Translations under genes and position numbers: made by a program | Notes under the pieces: model-generated | What the model saw: the letters and a program-made list of their open reading frames with translations, nothing else | Database searches by the model: none | Told to the model about the DNA's origin: nothing | Part shown: positions 17,470-25,504 of the stretch, piece by piece | Layout: every line of letters begins with the position of its first letter | Position numbering within the stretch: the stretch's first letter is position 1 | Source of the DNA: Gemmatimonadales bacterium | Lineage (GTDB): Bacteria; Gemmatimonadota; Gemmatimonadetes; Gemmatimonadales; GWC2-71-9 | Direction of reading: 5' to 3' | Assembly (NCBI GenBank): GCA_036265815.1 | Contig: DATAOI010000088.1 | Coordinates: 1-43,556, forward strand | Length of the DNA stretch: 43,556 bases

Positions 17470-17783
17470 CAGTCTCCCGGCTCCGACGGCGGCGAGCCCA
17501 CGGTTGGGAGCACGAACTCCGTGGTATCCGGCGTCCCATCCTCCCTGACCGCGAGCACCTGCCGGACCTCGGGTGACTGGCGGAGGTATCCCAGCCAGAC
17601 GATGAGTGCCGCGAAGCCGGCGACCGCCCCGCAGAGCGCCGTCACGGCGAGCCCCTTGATCGGGTCCGCCAGCTTCATGGCGATGAGCGCCCCGCCGACC
17701 GCCCCGAAAAACGAAGCTGCCCACGCCAGGAACGGCGTGAGCAGCCAACCGAAGATCCGGAAGAGGAGCCGCAACCAGCGCAT
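17469..17783 (-). CDS. Small membrane protein, two helices, unknown function
   Basis: The protein has 104 residues. Two long hydrophobic segments lie at about 4-35 and 43-66 (FLAWAASFFGAVGGALIAMKL, LAVTALCGAVAGFAALIVWL). A polar C-terminal tail of about 35 residues follows. The start ATG lies 4 bp after the stop of the upstream Yip1-like gene, and the stop overlaps the next start by one base. The frame is open upstream but would run inside the preceding gene. I recognise no family. Confidence 0.68.
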   Translation of the reverse strand: MRWLRLLFRIFGWLLTPFLAWAASFFGAVGGALIAMKLADPIKGLAVTALCGAVAGFAALIVWLGYLRQSPEVRQVLAVREDGTPDTTEFVLPTVGSPPSEPGD

Positions 17784-17787
17784 GAGG

Positions 17788-18420
17788 TCAGGCGCGCTGC
17801 ATCCCCAGGCTGGTGATGGCCGTGGCCAGCGCGAGCCCGGGAAGGAAGGCGACCCCGAACGTCGCCAGCGTCCAGTGCGCGCCGGGAAAGCCCAGGAGGA
17901 TCGCCGCGACGGCAGCCACGATTCCCAAAACCAGCGCCGTGCCGAACCCGGCCGGTGCCGAGACTCGGCCATTCCGCGCGGCCTGGTTGGCGAGGATCCA
18001 GGCGCCCATCCAGGGCAGGAAGGTGCCCACCATCCACCAGACCGGGTGATACCACCACATGGCCCCGCCACCGATCTCCCACCATCGGTTGCTGTAGGTC
18101 CCGATGTTCTGCAGCAGCGCGACGTCGATCAGCAGGAAGACCACAGAGGCACCAAGGCCGATCCCGGCAGCGCCCGCGATGCCTTCGATGGTGCGTGCGT
18201 GGGTCCACAGGCCGGGAAGCTGGGTGACGGCATAGAGTCCGGCGAGGAGAATGACTGCCTGGGCGGCCGTCTCGAACGGGCCGTGGGGCAGAAAGCGGGA
18301 GACCAGCGAGAACACCAGGACCACGACCGCTTCGAGCAGGCCAAGCTTCACGGCACCCCGCACGATCGACGGGATGTCGGTGACGTCGTAATCCGCAGGG
18401 AGGTCCATCGCCGGGTGCAT
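17788..18420 (-). CDS. Yip1-like multi-pass membrane protein
   Basis: The protein has 210 residues with about five membrane helices (LGLLEAVVVLVFSLVSRFL, AAQAVILLAGLYAVTQLPGL, GIGLGASVVFLLIDVALLQNI, FGTALVLGIVAAVAAILLGF and a final one at the C-terminus). A Trp-rich loop (RWWEIGGGAMWWYHPVWWM) lies in the middle. The overall layout resembles Yip1-domain proteins, whose bacterial role is unclear. I chose the ATG preceded by GGAG 6 nt upstream. The frame extends to 19518, but only as a shadow of the prenyltransferase gene. A promoter lies just upstream. Confidence 0.72.
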   Translation of the reverse strand: MHPAMDLPADYDVTDIPSIVRGAVKLGLLEAVVVLVFSLVSRFLPHGPFETAAQAVILLAGLYAVTQLPGLWTHARTIEGIAGAAGIGLGASVVFLLIDVALLQNIGTYSNRWWEIGGGAMWWYHPVWWMVGTFLPWMGAWILANQAARNGRVSAPAGFGTALVLGIVAAVAAILLGFPGAHWTLATFGVAFLPGLALATAITSLGMQRA

Positions 18421-18450
18421 GACGGCTCCATGGAGGGGGTTAGGGCCCCA

Positions 18451-18480
18451 AGTATACTGGCCCGCGGGCAGTGAGGCCAA
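18451..18480 (-). promoter_or_regulatory. Promoter of the Yip1-NlpC/P60 gene set
   Basis: On the minus strand, -35 TTGGCC (18475-18480), an 18-bp spacer and -10 TATACT (18451-18456). The predicted start is near 18444, giving a leader of about 24 nt with GGAG before the ATG at 18420. Confidence 0.65.
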
Positions 18481-18488
18481 GGGCCCGG

Positions 18489-19412
18489 TCAGGTGCCCCA
18501 GGCCCCGACCACCACCGCGTCGGTCACAGCCCAGGCGCCCAGTGCGAGGTACATCCCCCGCTGGTGCTGGGCCGGATTCATCCTTGTATAGCGCATGCGC
18601 CAAGGGAGCAACACCGCCACCCAGGCCGTGAAGGCGAGCGCCAGACCGGCCCAGCGCCAGAGATCCTGGCCCGTGGCTCGCCAGCCGGCGCGGACGCCCG
18701 CCGCCGCGAACACGAGAAACGCCAAGAGCGCGGTCACCAGCGCCGCGTCGAGGCTCCGGCGCACCCCCAGGACGCAGGCGAGCGTGCGGTCGCCCCGGCG
18801 GGTGTCTTCCTCTAATTGATAGATCTGGGTGAGCGGATAGAGCGAGGCGAAGAGGGGACAGAACGCGAGCAGGACCAGCGCGCCTGCTGGGGTCACCGTC
18901 CGGCCGGTGGCCGCCCACCCGGCGTACGGCGTCAGGGTGCCGAATCCCCACATGTTGATGAGCCAATCCGCCCCAGCCACGGCCTTGAGACGGAACGGCG
19001 GCACGGAATAGAGCACCGAGAGCACGAAGCAGAGGGCATACGCCAGCACGAAGCCCAAGGGCAGGACGAAGGCCACGATCTGACCGGCCGCCAGGAGCGC
19101 CAGGCTCCATGCGGCCAGCCGGCGGGGCGGCGGCGGCGGACGCCTGAGATAGGCGACATCTCCCTCGTCGCGGTCGAAGGCGCTGTTGAGCGCCAGGGTA
19201 CCGCCGTTGAGACAGATCACCCAGAGCACGAGACCAAGTCCCGCGGGTCCGATCCGCTGCCCCACGACGGCGCCCGCCACTCCGACCGCGAGGAGATAGC
19301 CGACGGCCGTGTGCGCCGCCATGATCGGCCACTCGGCGGGACGCAGGTGGAGGAGGTAGTCGAGCCGGGGTCCGAGAAGGCGGTACCCCGCCGCCCGGCC
19401 GGAGCTCACCAT
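18489..19412 (-). CDS. UbiA-family prenyltransferase
   Basis: The protein has 307 residues with about eight or nine membrane helices. The first Asp-rich motif is NSAFDRDEGD (the family NxxxDxxxD pattern) and the second is YQLEEDTRRGDRTLA, which together bind Mg2+ and the prenyl diphosphate. Such enzymes attach an isoprenoid chain to an aromatic or cyclic acceptor, as in quinone, heme O or lipid synthesis. The acceptor cannot be told here, and no quinone or heme genes are close. I chose the ATG inside the end of coaX (7-bp overlap); a GTG one codon on is possible. It is the last gene of the long gene train from 35969. Confidence 0.85.
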   Translation of the reverse strand: MVSSGRAAGYRLLGPRLDYLLHLRPAEWPIMAAHTAVGYLLAVGVAGAVVGQRIGPAGLGLVLWVICLNGGTLALNSAFDRDEGDVAYLRRPPPPPRRLAAWSLALLAAGQIVAFVLPLGFVLAYALCFVLSVLYSVPPFRLKAVAGADWLINMWGFGTLTPYAGWAATGRTVTPAGALVLLAFCPLFASLYPLTQIYQLEEDTRRGDRTLACVLGVRRSLDAALVTALLAFLVFAAAGVRAGWRATGQDLWRWAGLALAFTAWVAVLLPWRMRYTRMNPAQHQRGMYLALGAWAVTDAVVVGAWGT

Positions 19413-20185
19413 TGCAGCCCGAGGTAGCCCGCCGCGATCCGAAGGCCGCGCAACGTGAGGTCGGGGTCGCTGTGCTCGATGCTGGTGGTGAGCGGTGCGA
19501 CCACCGGGGCGAGTCCACCGGTCGCGACCACGCCGGGCCGCTGGCCGCCCGGCCACTCAGCGCGGATCCGGCGCACCAGTCCGTCGATCGCGTCTGCCGT
19601 GCCGAACAGCACGCCGGCCTGAATGCACTCCTCGGTGCGGCGGCCGATCACCCGTGCCGGTGCCGTGAGTTCGGTAGCCGGCAACTTGGCCGTCCGGCGG
19701 GTGAGCTGGTCTGCCGCGGTGCGGAGACCCGGCATGATCACCCCACCCAGGAAGCGCCCCTCCGCGGTCACGCAGTCGAATGTCGTGGCGGTGCCGAAGT
19801 CCACCACGATGGTGTCCGCGCGATAGATCTCGATCGCCGCCAGTGCATTGACGATCCGGTCGGCGCCGACGCTGAGCGGCTCGTCGACGTCGAGGGTCAC
19901 CGGAAGCGGAGAGCGCGCGTCCACCGCAACCCCGGTGCACCCAGTGGACTTGGCGACGCCCTGGATGACGCTCTGGGTGACCGCCGGCGCCACCGACGCG
20001 AAGCAGACGGCGCGGACCTCGTTGGGCGAGCGGCCGGCCTGGATGAGGAAGTCGCCGGTGGCGATGCTCCACTCGTCCGGCGTGCGATCGGGATTGGTGG
20101 TGAGCCGCCAGTGGCCCTCCAGCTCGCCACCGCGGAAGAGGCCGAGGGTGATCTCGGTGTTGCCTATGTCGAGGGTCAGGAGCAT
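19406..20185 (-). CDS. coaX: Type III pantothenate kinase
   Basis: The protein has 259 residues. It phosphorylates pantothenate, the first step of coenzyme A synthesis, and is not inhibited by CoA. The N-terminal phosphate loop is LDIGNTEITLGLF, followed by GADRIVNALAA, the VDFGTATTFDCV loop and a late ATGGLAP motif, all as in CoaX. The start is the ATG of MLLTLDIGN, 8 bp after the birA stop; the open frame upstream lies within birA. Pairing of coaX with birA is common in many bacteria. Confidence 0.95.
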   Translation of the reverse strand: MLLTLDIGNTEITLGLFRGGELEGHWRLTTNPDRTPDEWSIATGDFLIQAGRSPNEVRAVCFASVAPAVTQSVIQGVAKSTGCTGVAVDARSPLPVTLDVDEPLSVGADRIVNALAAIEIYRADTIVVDFGTATTFDCVTAEGRFLGGVIMPGLRTAADQLTRRTAKLPATELTAPARVIGRRTEECIQAGVLFGTADAIDGLVRRIRAEWPGGQRPGVVATGGLAPVVAPLTTSIEHSDPDLTLRGLRIAAGYLGLQW

Positions 20186-20193
20186 GGACGAAG

Positions 20194-20916
20194 TTACGGC
20201 GGCGAGAGGGAGTCGGCCAATTCGATGGTCCCGGCGCGGACCGCGGTGGTGGCCCCGGCCGCAAGGCGCACCAACAGCGCGCCGTCCGCCGAAAGGCCGG
20301 CGGCCACGCCGGCGGCGGGAGCGCGGAGTGGTCTCCCGTGCAGCCAGTCGCGGAGGCGAAAGCGGTCCCGCTCGTCCGTCGTCAACGGCCCCGCGTCGGG
20401 GTCGATCCGTCGGAGCGTCGCCAAGAGCGGCGCCACCAGGTCCTCGGACGTGACGCCGGGCAGCACCGAGCCGAGCCTGGTGGCGACGGCACGAAGCGAG
20501 GTCGGCGTCTCGTTCGCCACGTTGAGTCCCAGTCCGGCCACCACCCAGCCCGGCGCATTCCCCTGCCACCGTGCTTCGCACAGCACGCCGCCCAGCTTCC
20601 GGTCGCCGAGCATGAGATCGTTGGGCCACTTGAGCCCGACCGGTGGCGCGCCGAGCTGCTCGAGGGCTTCTGCCACGGCCAGGCCGATCCTGAGGCTCAG
20701 CAACTCGAGTCCCGCGGGTGCCCCTGGACGGTAGAGCAGGCTGAGCCAGAGTCCCCCGCGGCGCGACACCCAGCTTCGCCCGCGCGAGCCCCGCCCACCG
20801 GTCTGCTCCCGGGCCACCACGGCCGCCCCGGCGGACGCCCCCGCCTCGGCCAGCTCGTGCAGCACATCCATGGTCGAGCCGACCCGGTCCAGCGTGAGCA
20901 ACGCCGGGTCGCTCAC
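20194..20916 (-). CDS. birA: Biotin-[acetyl-CoA-carboxylase] ligase, monofunctional
   Basis: The protein has 240 residues. It makes biotinyl-AMP and transfers biotin to the carboxyl carrier protein of acetyl-CoA carboxylase. It shows the QTGGRGSRGRSW biotin/ATP loop, LKWPNDLMLGDRKLGGVLCE and a GLGLNVANE motif. There is no N-terminal DNA-binding domain, so it should not act as a repressor. The GTG start overlaps the uppP stop (GTGA). The C-terminal SH3-like part follows (LRAPAAGVAAGLSADGALLV). Confidence 0.95.
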   Translation of the reverse strand: MSDPALLTLDRVGSTMDVLHELAEAGASAGAAVVAREQTGGRGSRGRSWVSRRGGLWLSLLYRPGAPAGLELLSLRIGLAVAEALEQLGAPPVGLKWPNDLMLGDRKLGGVLCEARWQGNAPGWVVAGLGLNVANETPTSLRAVATRLGSVLPGVTSEDLVAPLLATLRRIDPDAGPLTTDERDRFRLRDWLHGRPLRAPAAGVAAGLSADGALLVRLAAGATTAVRAGTIELADSLSPP

Positions 20917-21722
20917 CGCAGCAGCACCAGGAGCAGCGCGCCCAGCGCGATGCGATACCAGGCGCACGCGCCGAAGCTGTGGTGCGAGACGTAGGCGAGG
21001 AACGCCTTCACCACCACGATCGCCGACACGAACGCGACGACGAATCCCACGGCAAAGGCCGGGGCATCCGCGGCCGTGAGCGCGGTCCAGCTCTTGTGCA
21101 GGTCGTAGAGCGTGGCCGCGGACATGACGGGGATGGAGAGAAAGAAGGAGAACTCGGTCGCCGCCGTGCGGGAGAGCCCGAGCGCGTAGCCGCCCATGAT
21201 GGTCGCGCCGGACCGCGAGGTTCCGGGGATGAGCGACAGCACCTGCGCGAGCCCCACGCCGAGCGCCGTGCCCGGAGGCACGGCCCCGACCACGTCGATG
21301 CGAGTCGGCGGACACCACCGCTCGATCAGCAGAATGACGAGCCCGCCGACGATCAGCGCGCCGGCCACGACGCCGGGGTTGAACAGATGCGCCTTGATCC
21401 AGTCGTGCGCCACGAAACCCACCAGCGCGGCCGGGAGAAAGGCGATGACCAGGTTGGCGAGAAACCGGCGGCTGGCGGGCTCGCGCCCGGCCGCGATCAC
21501 GGCATGGCTGAGCCGGGCGCGATAGAGCCACACGATGGCCAGGATGGCCCCAAGCTGAATGAAGATGTCGAAGGTCTTGGCCCGCTCGTCGACCTCGCCC
21601 AGCCAGCGGCTCACCACGATCAGATGCCCGGTGGACGAGACCGGGATGAATTCGGTGATCCCCTCGACCAGCCCGAGTAGCGCGGCCTTGCCGAGGACAC
21701 CCGCCTCGGCACCGGGGCTCAC
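20913..21722 (-). CDS. uppP: Undecaprenyl-diphosphatase (bacitracin resistance)
   Basis: The protein has 269 residues with about eight membrane helices. It dephosphorylates undecaprenyl diphosphate to recycle the lipid carrier for peptidoglycan and other polymers. The two family motifs are EGITEFIPVSSTGHL (20-34, catalytic Glu and Ser residues) and PGTSRSGATIMGG (166-178, Arg170). The GTG start overlaps the bshA stop (GTGA). The frame is open far upstream through bshA, but those codons are shadow. Confidence 0.96.
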   Translation of the reverse strand: MSPGAEAGVLGKAALLGLVEGITEFIPVSSTGHLIVVSRWLGEVDERAKTFDIFIQLGAILAIVWLYRARLSHAVIAAGREPASRRFLANLVIAFLPAALVGFVAHDWIKAHLFNPGVVAGALIVGGLVILLIERWCPPTRIDVVGAVPPGTALGVGLAQVLSLIPGTSRSGATIMGGYALGLSRTAATEFSFFLSIPVMSAATLYDLHKSWTALTAADAPAFAVGFVVAFVSAIVVVKAFLAYVSHHSFGACAWYRIALGALLLVLLR

Positions 21723-22843
21723 GAGACGACCTCCTGGTAAAGCGCCTCGTACATCGGCACCACCCGATCCGCCGAGAACTCCTGCGCCTTGCCGATGGCC
21801 GCCACGCGCATCGCGGCATGGCGTACCGGGTCGCGGAGAAGCTCGACGGCCCGCCGACCCATCGCCTCGACCGACCCGACCGGCTCCAGGATCCCGTTCA
21901 CTCCGTCGTCCACCACCTCGGGCAATCCGCCGGCGCGGCTGGCGACCACCGGCGAGCCGCAGGCCATCGCCTCCAGCGCCGCCAGCCCGAACGATTCGGT
22001 TTGGGATGGGAGCACGAAGAGATCGCTCACCTGCAGCAGCGAGGCCACCGAGTCGAGCCGGCCGAGGAAGCGCACGTCGGGCGAGACATTGAGCTCGCGG
22101 GCCTCGTTCTCGGCGTCCACCCGCTCGGGGCCGTCCCCGATCATGACCAGGGTCGCCGGCATGGCGCGGCGGATGCGCGCGAACACCCGGACCACGTCCT
22201 TGACCCGCTTCACCTCCCGGAAGTTGGAGACGTGGGTGATGAGCTTGTGGTCGCCCGGCGCGAGACCGCTCCGCCCGCCGCTCTCCCCTGGCCGGTACTC
22301 CTGCAGGTTCACGAAGTTGGGGATCACCCGAATGTTGCAGCTCACGCAGCCGAAGGCGCGGTAGGTCTCGTCCCGCAGATAGGAAGAGACCGCGGTGACC
22401 TCGTCCGACTGCTCGATGGAGAACTTGGTGATCGCATAAAAGCTCGACTCCTGCCCTACCAGGGTGATATCGGTGCCATGGAGCGTGGTGATCACCCGGA
22501 GCGGACGCTCGCGGGCGAGCATCTGGCGCGCGAGATAGGCGGTCGTAGCGTGGGGAATGGCGTAGTGGACGTGGAGCAGCTCGAGATCCTCCGCCACCAC
22601 CACCTCGTGCTGCTTGGAGGCGAGCGCCAGGGTGTAGGGGAAGTGATCGAACAGGGGATACCGCCCCATGCGGGTCTCCACCTGATGGAAGAAGACCCGC
22701 TCGGAGTAGCCCCGCAGCCTGAACGGCGCGTCGTAGGTGATGAAGTGGACCTCGTGGCCCCGGCGCGCCAGCGCCAGACCCAGCTCGGTGGCCACGGCGC
22801 CCGAGCCGCCGTAGGTGGGATAGCAGGTGATGCCCAGTTTCAT
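21719..22843 (-). CDS. bshA: N-acetyl-alpha-D-glucosaminyl L-malate synthase
   Basis: This GT-B glycosyltransferase has 374 residues. It joins GlcNAc from UDP-GlcNAc to L-malate, the first step of bacillithiol synthesis. The start KLGITCYPTYGGSGAVATELG and the motifs HVHYAIPH, VITTLHGTDITLVG and VIPNFVN follow BshA closely. In the C-terminal half, PSQTESFGLAALEAMACG is the nucleotide-binding E-x7-E region. The deacetylase (bshB) and Cys-adding enzyme (bshC) are not in the window. It overlaps miaA upstream and uppP downstream by 4 bases each. Confidence 0.95.
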   Translation of the reverse strand: MKLGITCYPTYGGSGAVATELGLALARRGHEVHFITYDAPFRLRGYSERVFFHQVETRMGRYPLFDHFPYTLALASKQHEVVVAEDLELLHVHYAIPHATTAYLARQMLARERPLRVITTLHGTDITLVGQESSFYAITKFSIEQSDEVTAVSSYLRDETYRAFGCVSCNIRVIPNFVNLQEYRPGESGGRSGLAPGDHKLITHVSNFREVKRVKDVVRVFARIRRAMPATLVMIGDGPERVDAENEARELNVSPDVRFLGRLDSVASLLQVSDLFVLPSQTESFGLAALEAMACGSPVVASRAGGLPEVVDDGVNGILEPVGSVEAMGRRAVELLRDPVRHAAMRVAAIGKAQEFSADRVVPMYEALYQEVVS

Positions 22844-23802
22844 GGTGCCCGCACGGTATGGGTCCGGGGAGCCGGCACCGGGCCGGCGTCCCTACTCCAG
22901 GCGTCCGCAATGTCCTGCGCGACCTTCTCCGGGTTGCGCGTGGCGTCCAGGGTGAGCGCCGCGCCACCGAGCTGGTGGCGGAACCAGGTCTGCTGCCGCT
23001 TGGCGTACTGCCGGGTGCTCACGGCGATGGCGCCGGACACCGACCCGCGCGTCCGGCTGCCGTGCAGGTACTCCACCGCCTCACGGAGTCCGATCCCGTC
23101 GAGCCCCGGCGCCCCCGGCGGGTGCCCTTCGGCGAGCACCGCGGCCACCTCCTCGATCAGCCCCCGGCGCACCATCTCCTCGGCGCGGCGGGCGATCCGC
23201 TGGTGCAGCACCGGCCGGGGCACGGTGAGGACGATGTACCACGGGTCGAGAACACCCTGCGCCCGGGCCACGCGCTGCCAGTGGGAGAGCGGGTAGCCGC
23301 TGAGCAGCGCGACTTCGATGGCCCGCGCCGCCCGCTGGCGTCCGCCGCCTTGAAACCCGGGATCGAGCCGGCCGGCCCAACGGAGCAGCTCGAGTCCCTC
23401 CAGACGCGCGGTCCACGCGTCCAAAGCCCGGCGCCGCGCCAGATCGAGCGGCGGCTCCCGAAAGAGCCCTTCCGCCAGCGCCCGCACGTAGAGACCGGTG
23501 CCCCCGACCACTACCGGGAGCCGCCCGCGTGCGCGAATATCGGCGACCCATCCCTCGGCGTCACGGGCGAAATGCCCGGCGCTGTAGCGTGCGCCCGGGT
23601 CCACCACGTCGAGACCGTGGTGCGGCACCCGGCTCCGTTCCCTCCGGGTGGGCTTGGCCGTGCCGATGTCGAGCCGCCGGTAGATCTGACGCGAGTCCGC
23701 CGACACCACCTCCAGTGGCCAGTGCGCGGCGAGCGCCAGCGCGACGGCGGTCTTCCCCACCGCCGTCGGGCCGACCAGCACCGGGACCCTAGCGGCGGCC
23801 AA
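22840..23802 (-). CDS. miaA: tRNA dimethylallyltransferase
   Basis: The protein has 320 residues from a TTG start inside the end of mutL, with GGAG upstream; GTG codons further on would cut into the first strand. It adds a dimethylallyl group to A37 of tRNAs that read U-initial codons. It has the P-loop GPTAVGKT, SADSRQIYRRLDIGTAKPT, VVGGTGLYVRAL and a late ISTRQYAKRQ-like segment (VSTRQYAKRQQTWFR). The stop overlaps the bshA start (ATGA). The mutL-miaA order is common in bacteria. Confidence 0.95.
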   Translation of the reverse strand: MAAARVPVLVGPTAVGKTAVALALAAHWPLEVVSADSRQIYRRLDIGTAKPTRRERSRVPHHGLDVVDPGARYSAGHFARDAEGWVADIRARGRLPVVVGGTGLYVRALAEGLFREPPLDLARRRALDAWTARLEGLELLRWAGRLDPGFQGGGRQRAARAIEVALLSGYPLSHWQRVARAQGVLDPWYIVLTVPRPVLHQRIARRAEEMVRRGLIEEVAAVLAEGHPPGAPGLDGIGLREAVEYLHGSRTRGSVSGAIAVSTRQYAKRQQTWFRHQLGGAALTLDATRNPEKVAQDIADAWSRDAGPVPAPRTHTVRAP

Positions 23803-25495
23803 ACCGGCGCTCCAGCTCCTCACGCGGCAACTGGACGATCGTCGCGCGGCCATGCACGTCATGGGGCGGCAGATCGGTCGCGAAGAGTCGCAGCAGCAGC
23901 TCGCGCATCTCCTCTTGTTCCAGGTGCTCACCGGCTTTCACGGCGGCCCGGCACGCGAAGGTGGCGGCGAAGCGTTCCAGCCGGTTGGCCCAGCCGCCGA
24001 ACCGGCCGCGGGCCAGGTCGGCCACCAGCTCCTGGAAGCAGGCGCCCGCGTCGAATCGCGGGTGGGGCGACGGCACCGCGTGGAGCACGACCGAGCGGCC
24101 GCCAAACGCTTCCGCCTCGAAGCCCACGCGCTGGAGCTCGGCCGCGTGCAGCTCCACGGCCTCGAGCTCCTCGTCGGTGAGCTCCAGCGTGAGGGGAAGC
24201 AGGAGTCGCTGTGCCGGCGCGCCCACCCCGCTCAACTGGGCCAGCACGGCCTCGTAGAGCACCCGCTCGTGGGCCGAGTGCTGGTCGACGATGACCAGAC
24301 CCTCCGGTGCCTGATAGACGATGTACGTCTCGAACATCTGCAGCAGCGGCGCCTGGAATCCGCCGCCGCCGCTCGCGGGCGACGACTCGTCGTCCGGCGC
24401 GGCGAAGAGCTCGGGCACCAGCTCGCCCATCTCCGTCCCGCCGCGATCCGGAGGCAGATGGGCAACCCCCGCGAGGGGGCGCCAGTCGCCCATCGGTGCC
24501 GCAGCCACCAGCGCCCCCAGCGCGTGGCGCACGGCCTCCTCCACCACGCGCTCCACTCCAATCCGGTCGCGGAAGCGGACCTCGAGCTTGGCCGGATGGA
24601 CGTTCACGTCCACGTCCTCGGGAGCGACCTCGATCCGGAGATAGATCGAGGGCCGGTCACCCGGATGGATGGCGGAGCGGTAGCCTGCCTCCGCGGCGCG
24701 AACGAGGAACGGATCCCTGAATGGACGGCCGTTCACGAAGAGCTGCGTGCGGCGGCCGGTGGGCTGGGCGTCGCCTGGACGCTGGACGAAGCCCTCCACC
24801 CGAAAAGCCCCTGCCGCGTAGGACACCGGAACCAGTGTCCCCGCGATGTCCCGGCCCCAGATTGAGGCGAGCCGCTCGGCTGGGGATTGATCGGGCGGCA
24901 CCGCCAGCCGTGTGGTGCCATCCGCCTCCAGCTCGAACGCCACGCCCGGATGCGCCAGCGCGAGGGTGGCCAGCGCGTCGTGCGCGGCCCGGGTCTCGCT
25001 CGCCGCCGAGCGGAGGAACTTCCGGCGAGCCGGCGTATTGAAGAAGAGAGAGCGTACCGTGACCGTGGTGCCCCGCTGCCGCACGGCGTCGGCCACCCGG
25101 TCGAGCCGCCCGCCGGTGACGCTGAGCTCGGTGCCGAGCCCGTCGCCGTCGGCGGTCAGGAGTGAAAAGCGGGAGACCGACGCGATCGCCGGGAGCGCCT
25201 CGCCGCGGAAGCCGAAGGTGGCGACGCCGACCAGGTCCGCCACGCTCCGCACCTTGCTGGTGGCGTGCCGGTCGATGGCGAGCACGGCATCCTCGCGGCT
25301 CATTCCGGCGCCATCGTCACCCACCTGCATGAGGGTCTTACCGCCGTTCTCCAGCTCCACCCGAACGTGCCGGGCGCCGGCGTCGAGCGCGTTCTCCACC
25401 AGCTCCTTCACGGCGGACGCGGGGCGCTCGACCACCTCACCCGCGGCGATCTGGTCGGCCACGGCGTCAGGAAGGATGGCGATGCGGCGGGCCAT
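23789..25495 (-). CDS. mutL: DNA mismatch repair protein MutL
   Basis: The protein has 568 residues. The N-terminal GHKL ATPase has ELVENALDAGA (31-41), DDGAGM and the TFGFRGEAL lid loop. The C-terminal domain has a metal motif DQHSAHERVLYE (404-415) close to the DQHA(X)2E(X)4E consensus of endonuclease-active MutL, plus ACRAAVKAGE and a final FGR. The zinc-site motif C-P/N-HGRP is replaced by DVHGRA near 546-551, so the usual Cys is missing. It acts with MutS in strand-specific repair; mutS is not here. It starts 9 bp after the BatD-BatE gene and overlaps miaA. Confidence 0.96.
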   Translation of the reverse strand: MARRIAILPDAVADQIAAGEVVERPASAVKELVENALDAGARHVRVELENGGKTLMQVGDDGAGMSREDAVLAIDRHATSKVRSVADLVGVATFGFRGEALPAIASVSRFSLLTADGDGLGTELSVTGGRLDRVADAVRQRGTTVTVRSLFFNTPARRKFLRSAASETRAAHDALATLALAHPGVAFELEADGTTRLAVPPDQSPAERLASIWGRDIAGTLVPVSYAAGAFRVEGFVQRPGDAQPTGRRTQLFVNGRPFRDPFLVRAAEAGYRSAIHPGDRPSIYLRIEVAPEDVDVNVHPAKLEVRFRDRIGVERVVEEAVRHALGALVAAAPMGDWRPLAGVAHLPPDRGGTEMGELVPELFAAPDDESSPASGGGGFQAPLLQMFETYIVYQAPEGLVIVDQHSAHERVLYEAVLAQLSGVGAPAQRLLLPLTLELTDEELEAVELHAAELQRVGFEAEAFGGRSVVLHAVPSPHPRFDAGACFQELVADLARGRFGGWANRLERFAATFACRAAVKAGEHLEQEEMRELLLRLFATDLPPHDVHGRATIVQLPREELERRFGRR

Positions 25496-25504
25496 GGCCG
25501 GAAT

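Noticed and set aside
17788-19518. A 576-codon frame extending the Yip1-like protein upstream
   Set aside because: The extra part is a shadow of the prenyltransferase and coaX genes; a promoter and ribosome-binding site precede the shorter form.
20913-22967. A 684-codon frame that could suggest a protein fused upstream of UppP
   Set aside because: The upstream part lies wholly inside bshA in another frame and is Arg/Gly/Pro-rich without motifs; the GTG overlapping the bshA stop gives a normal UppP.
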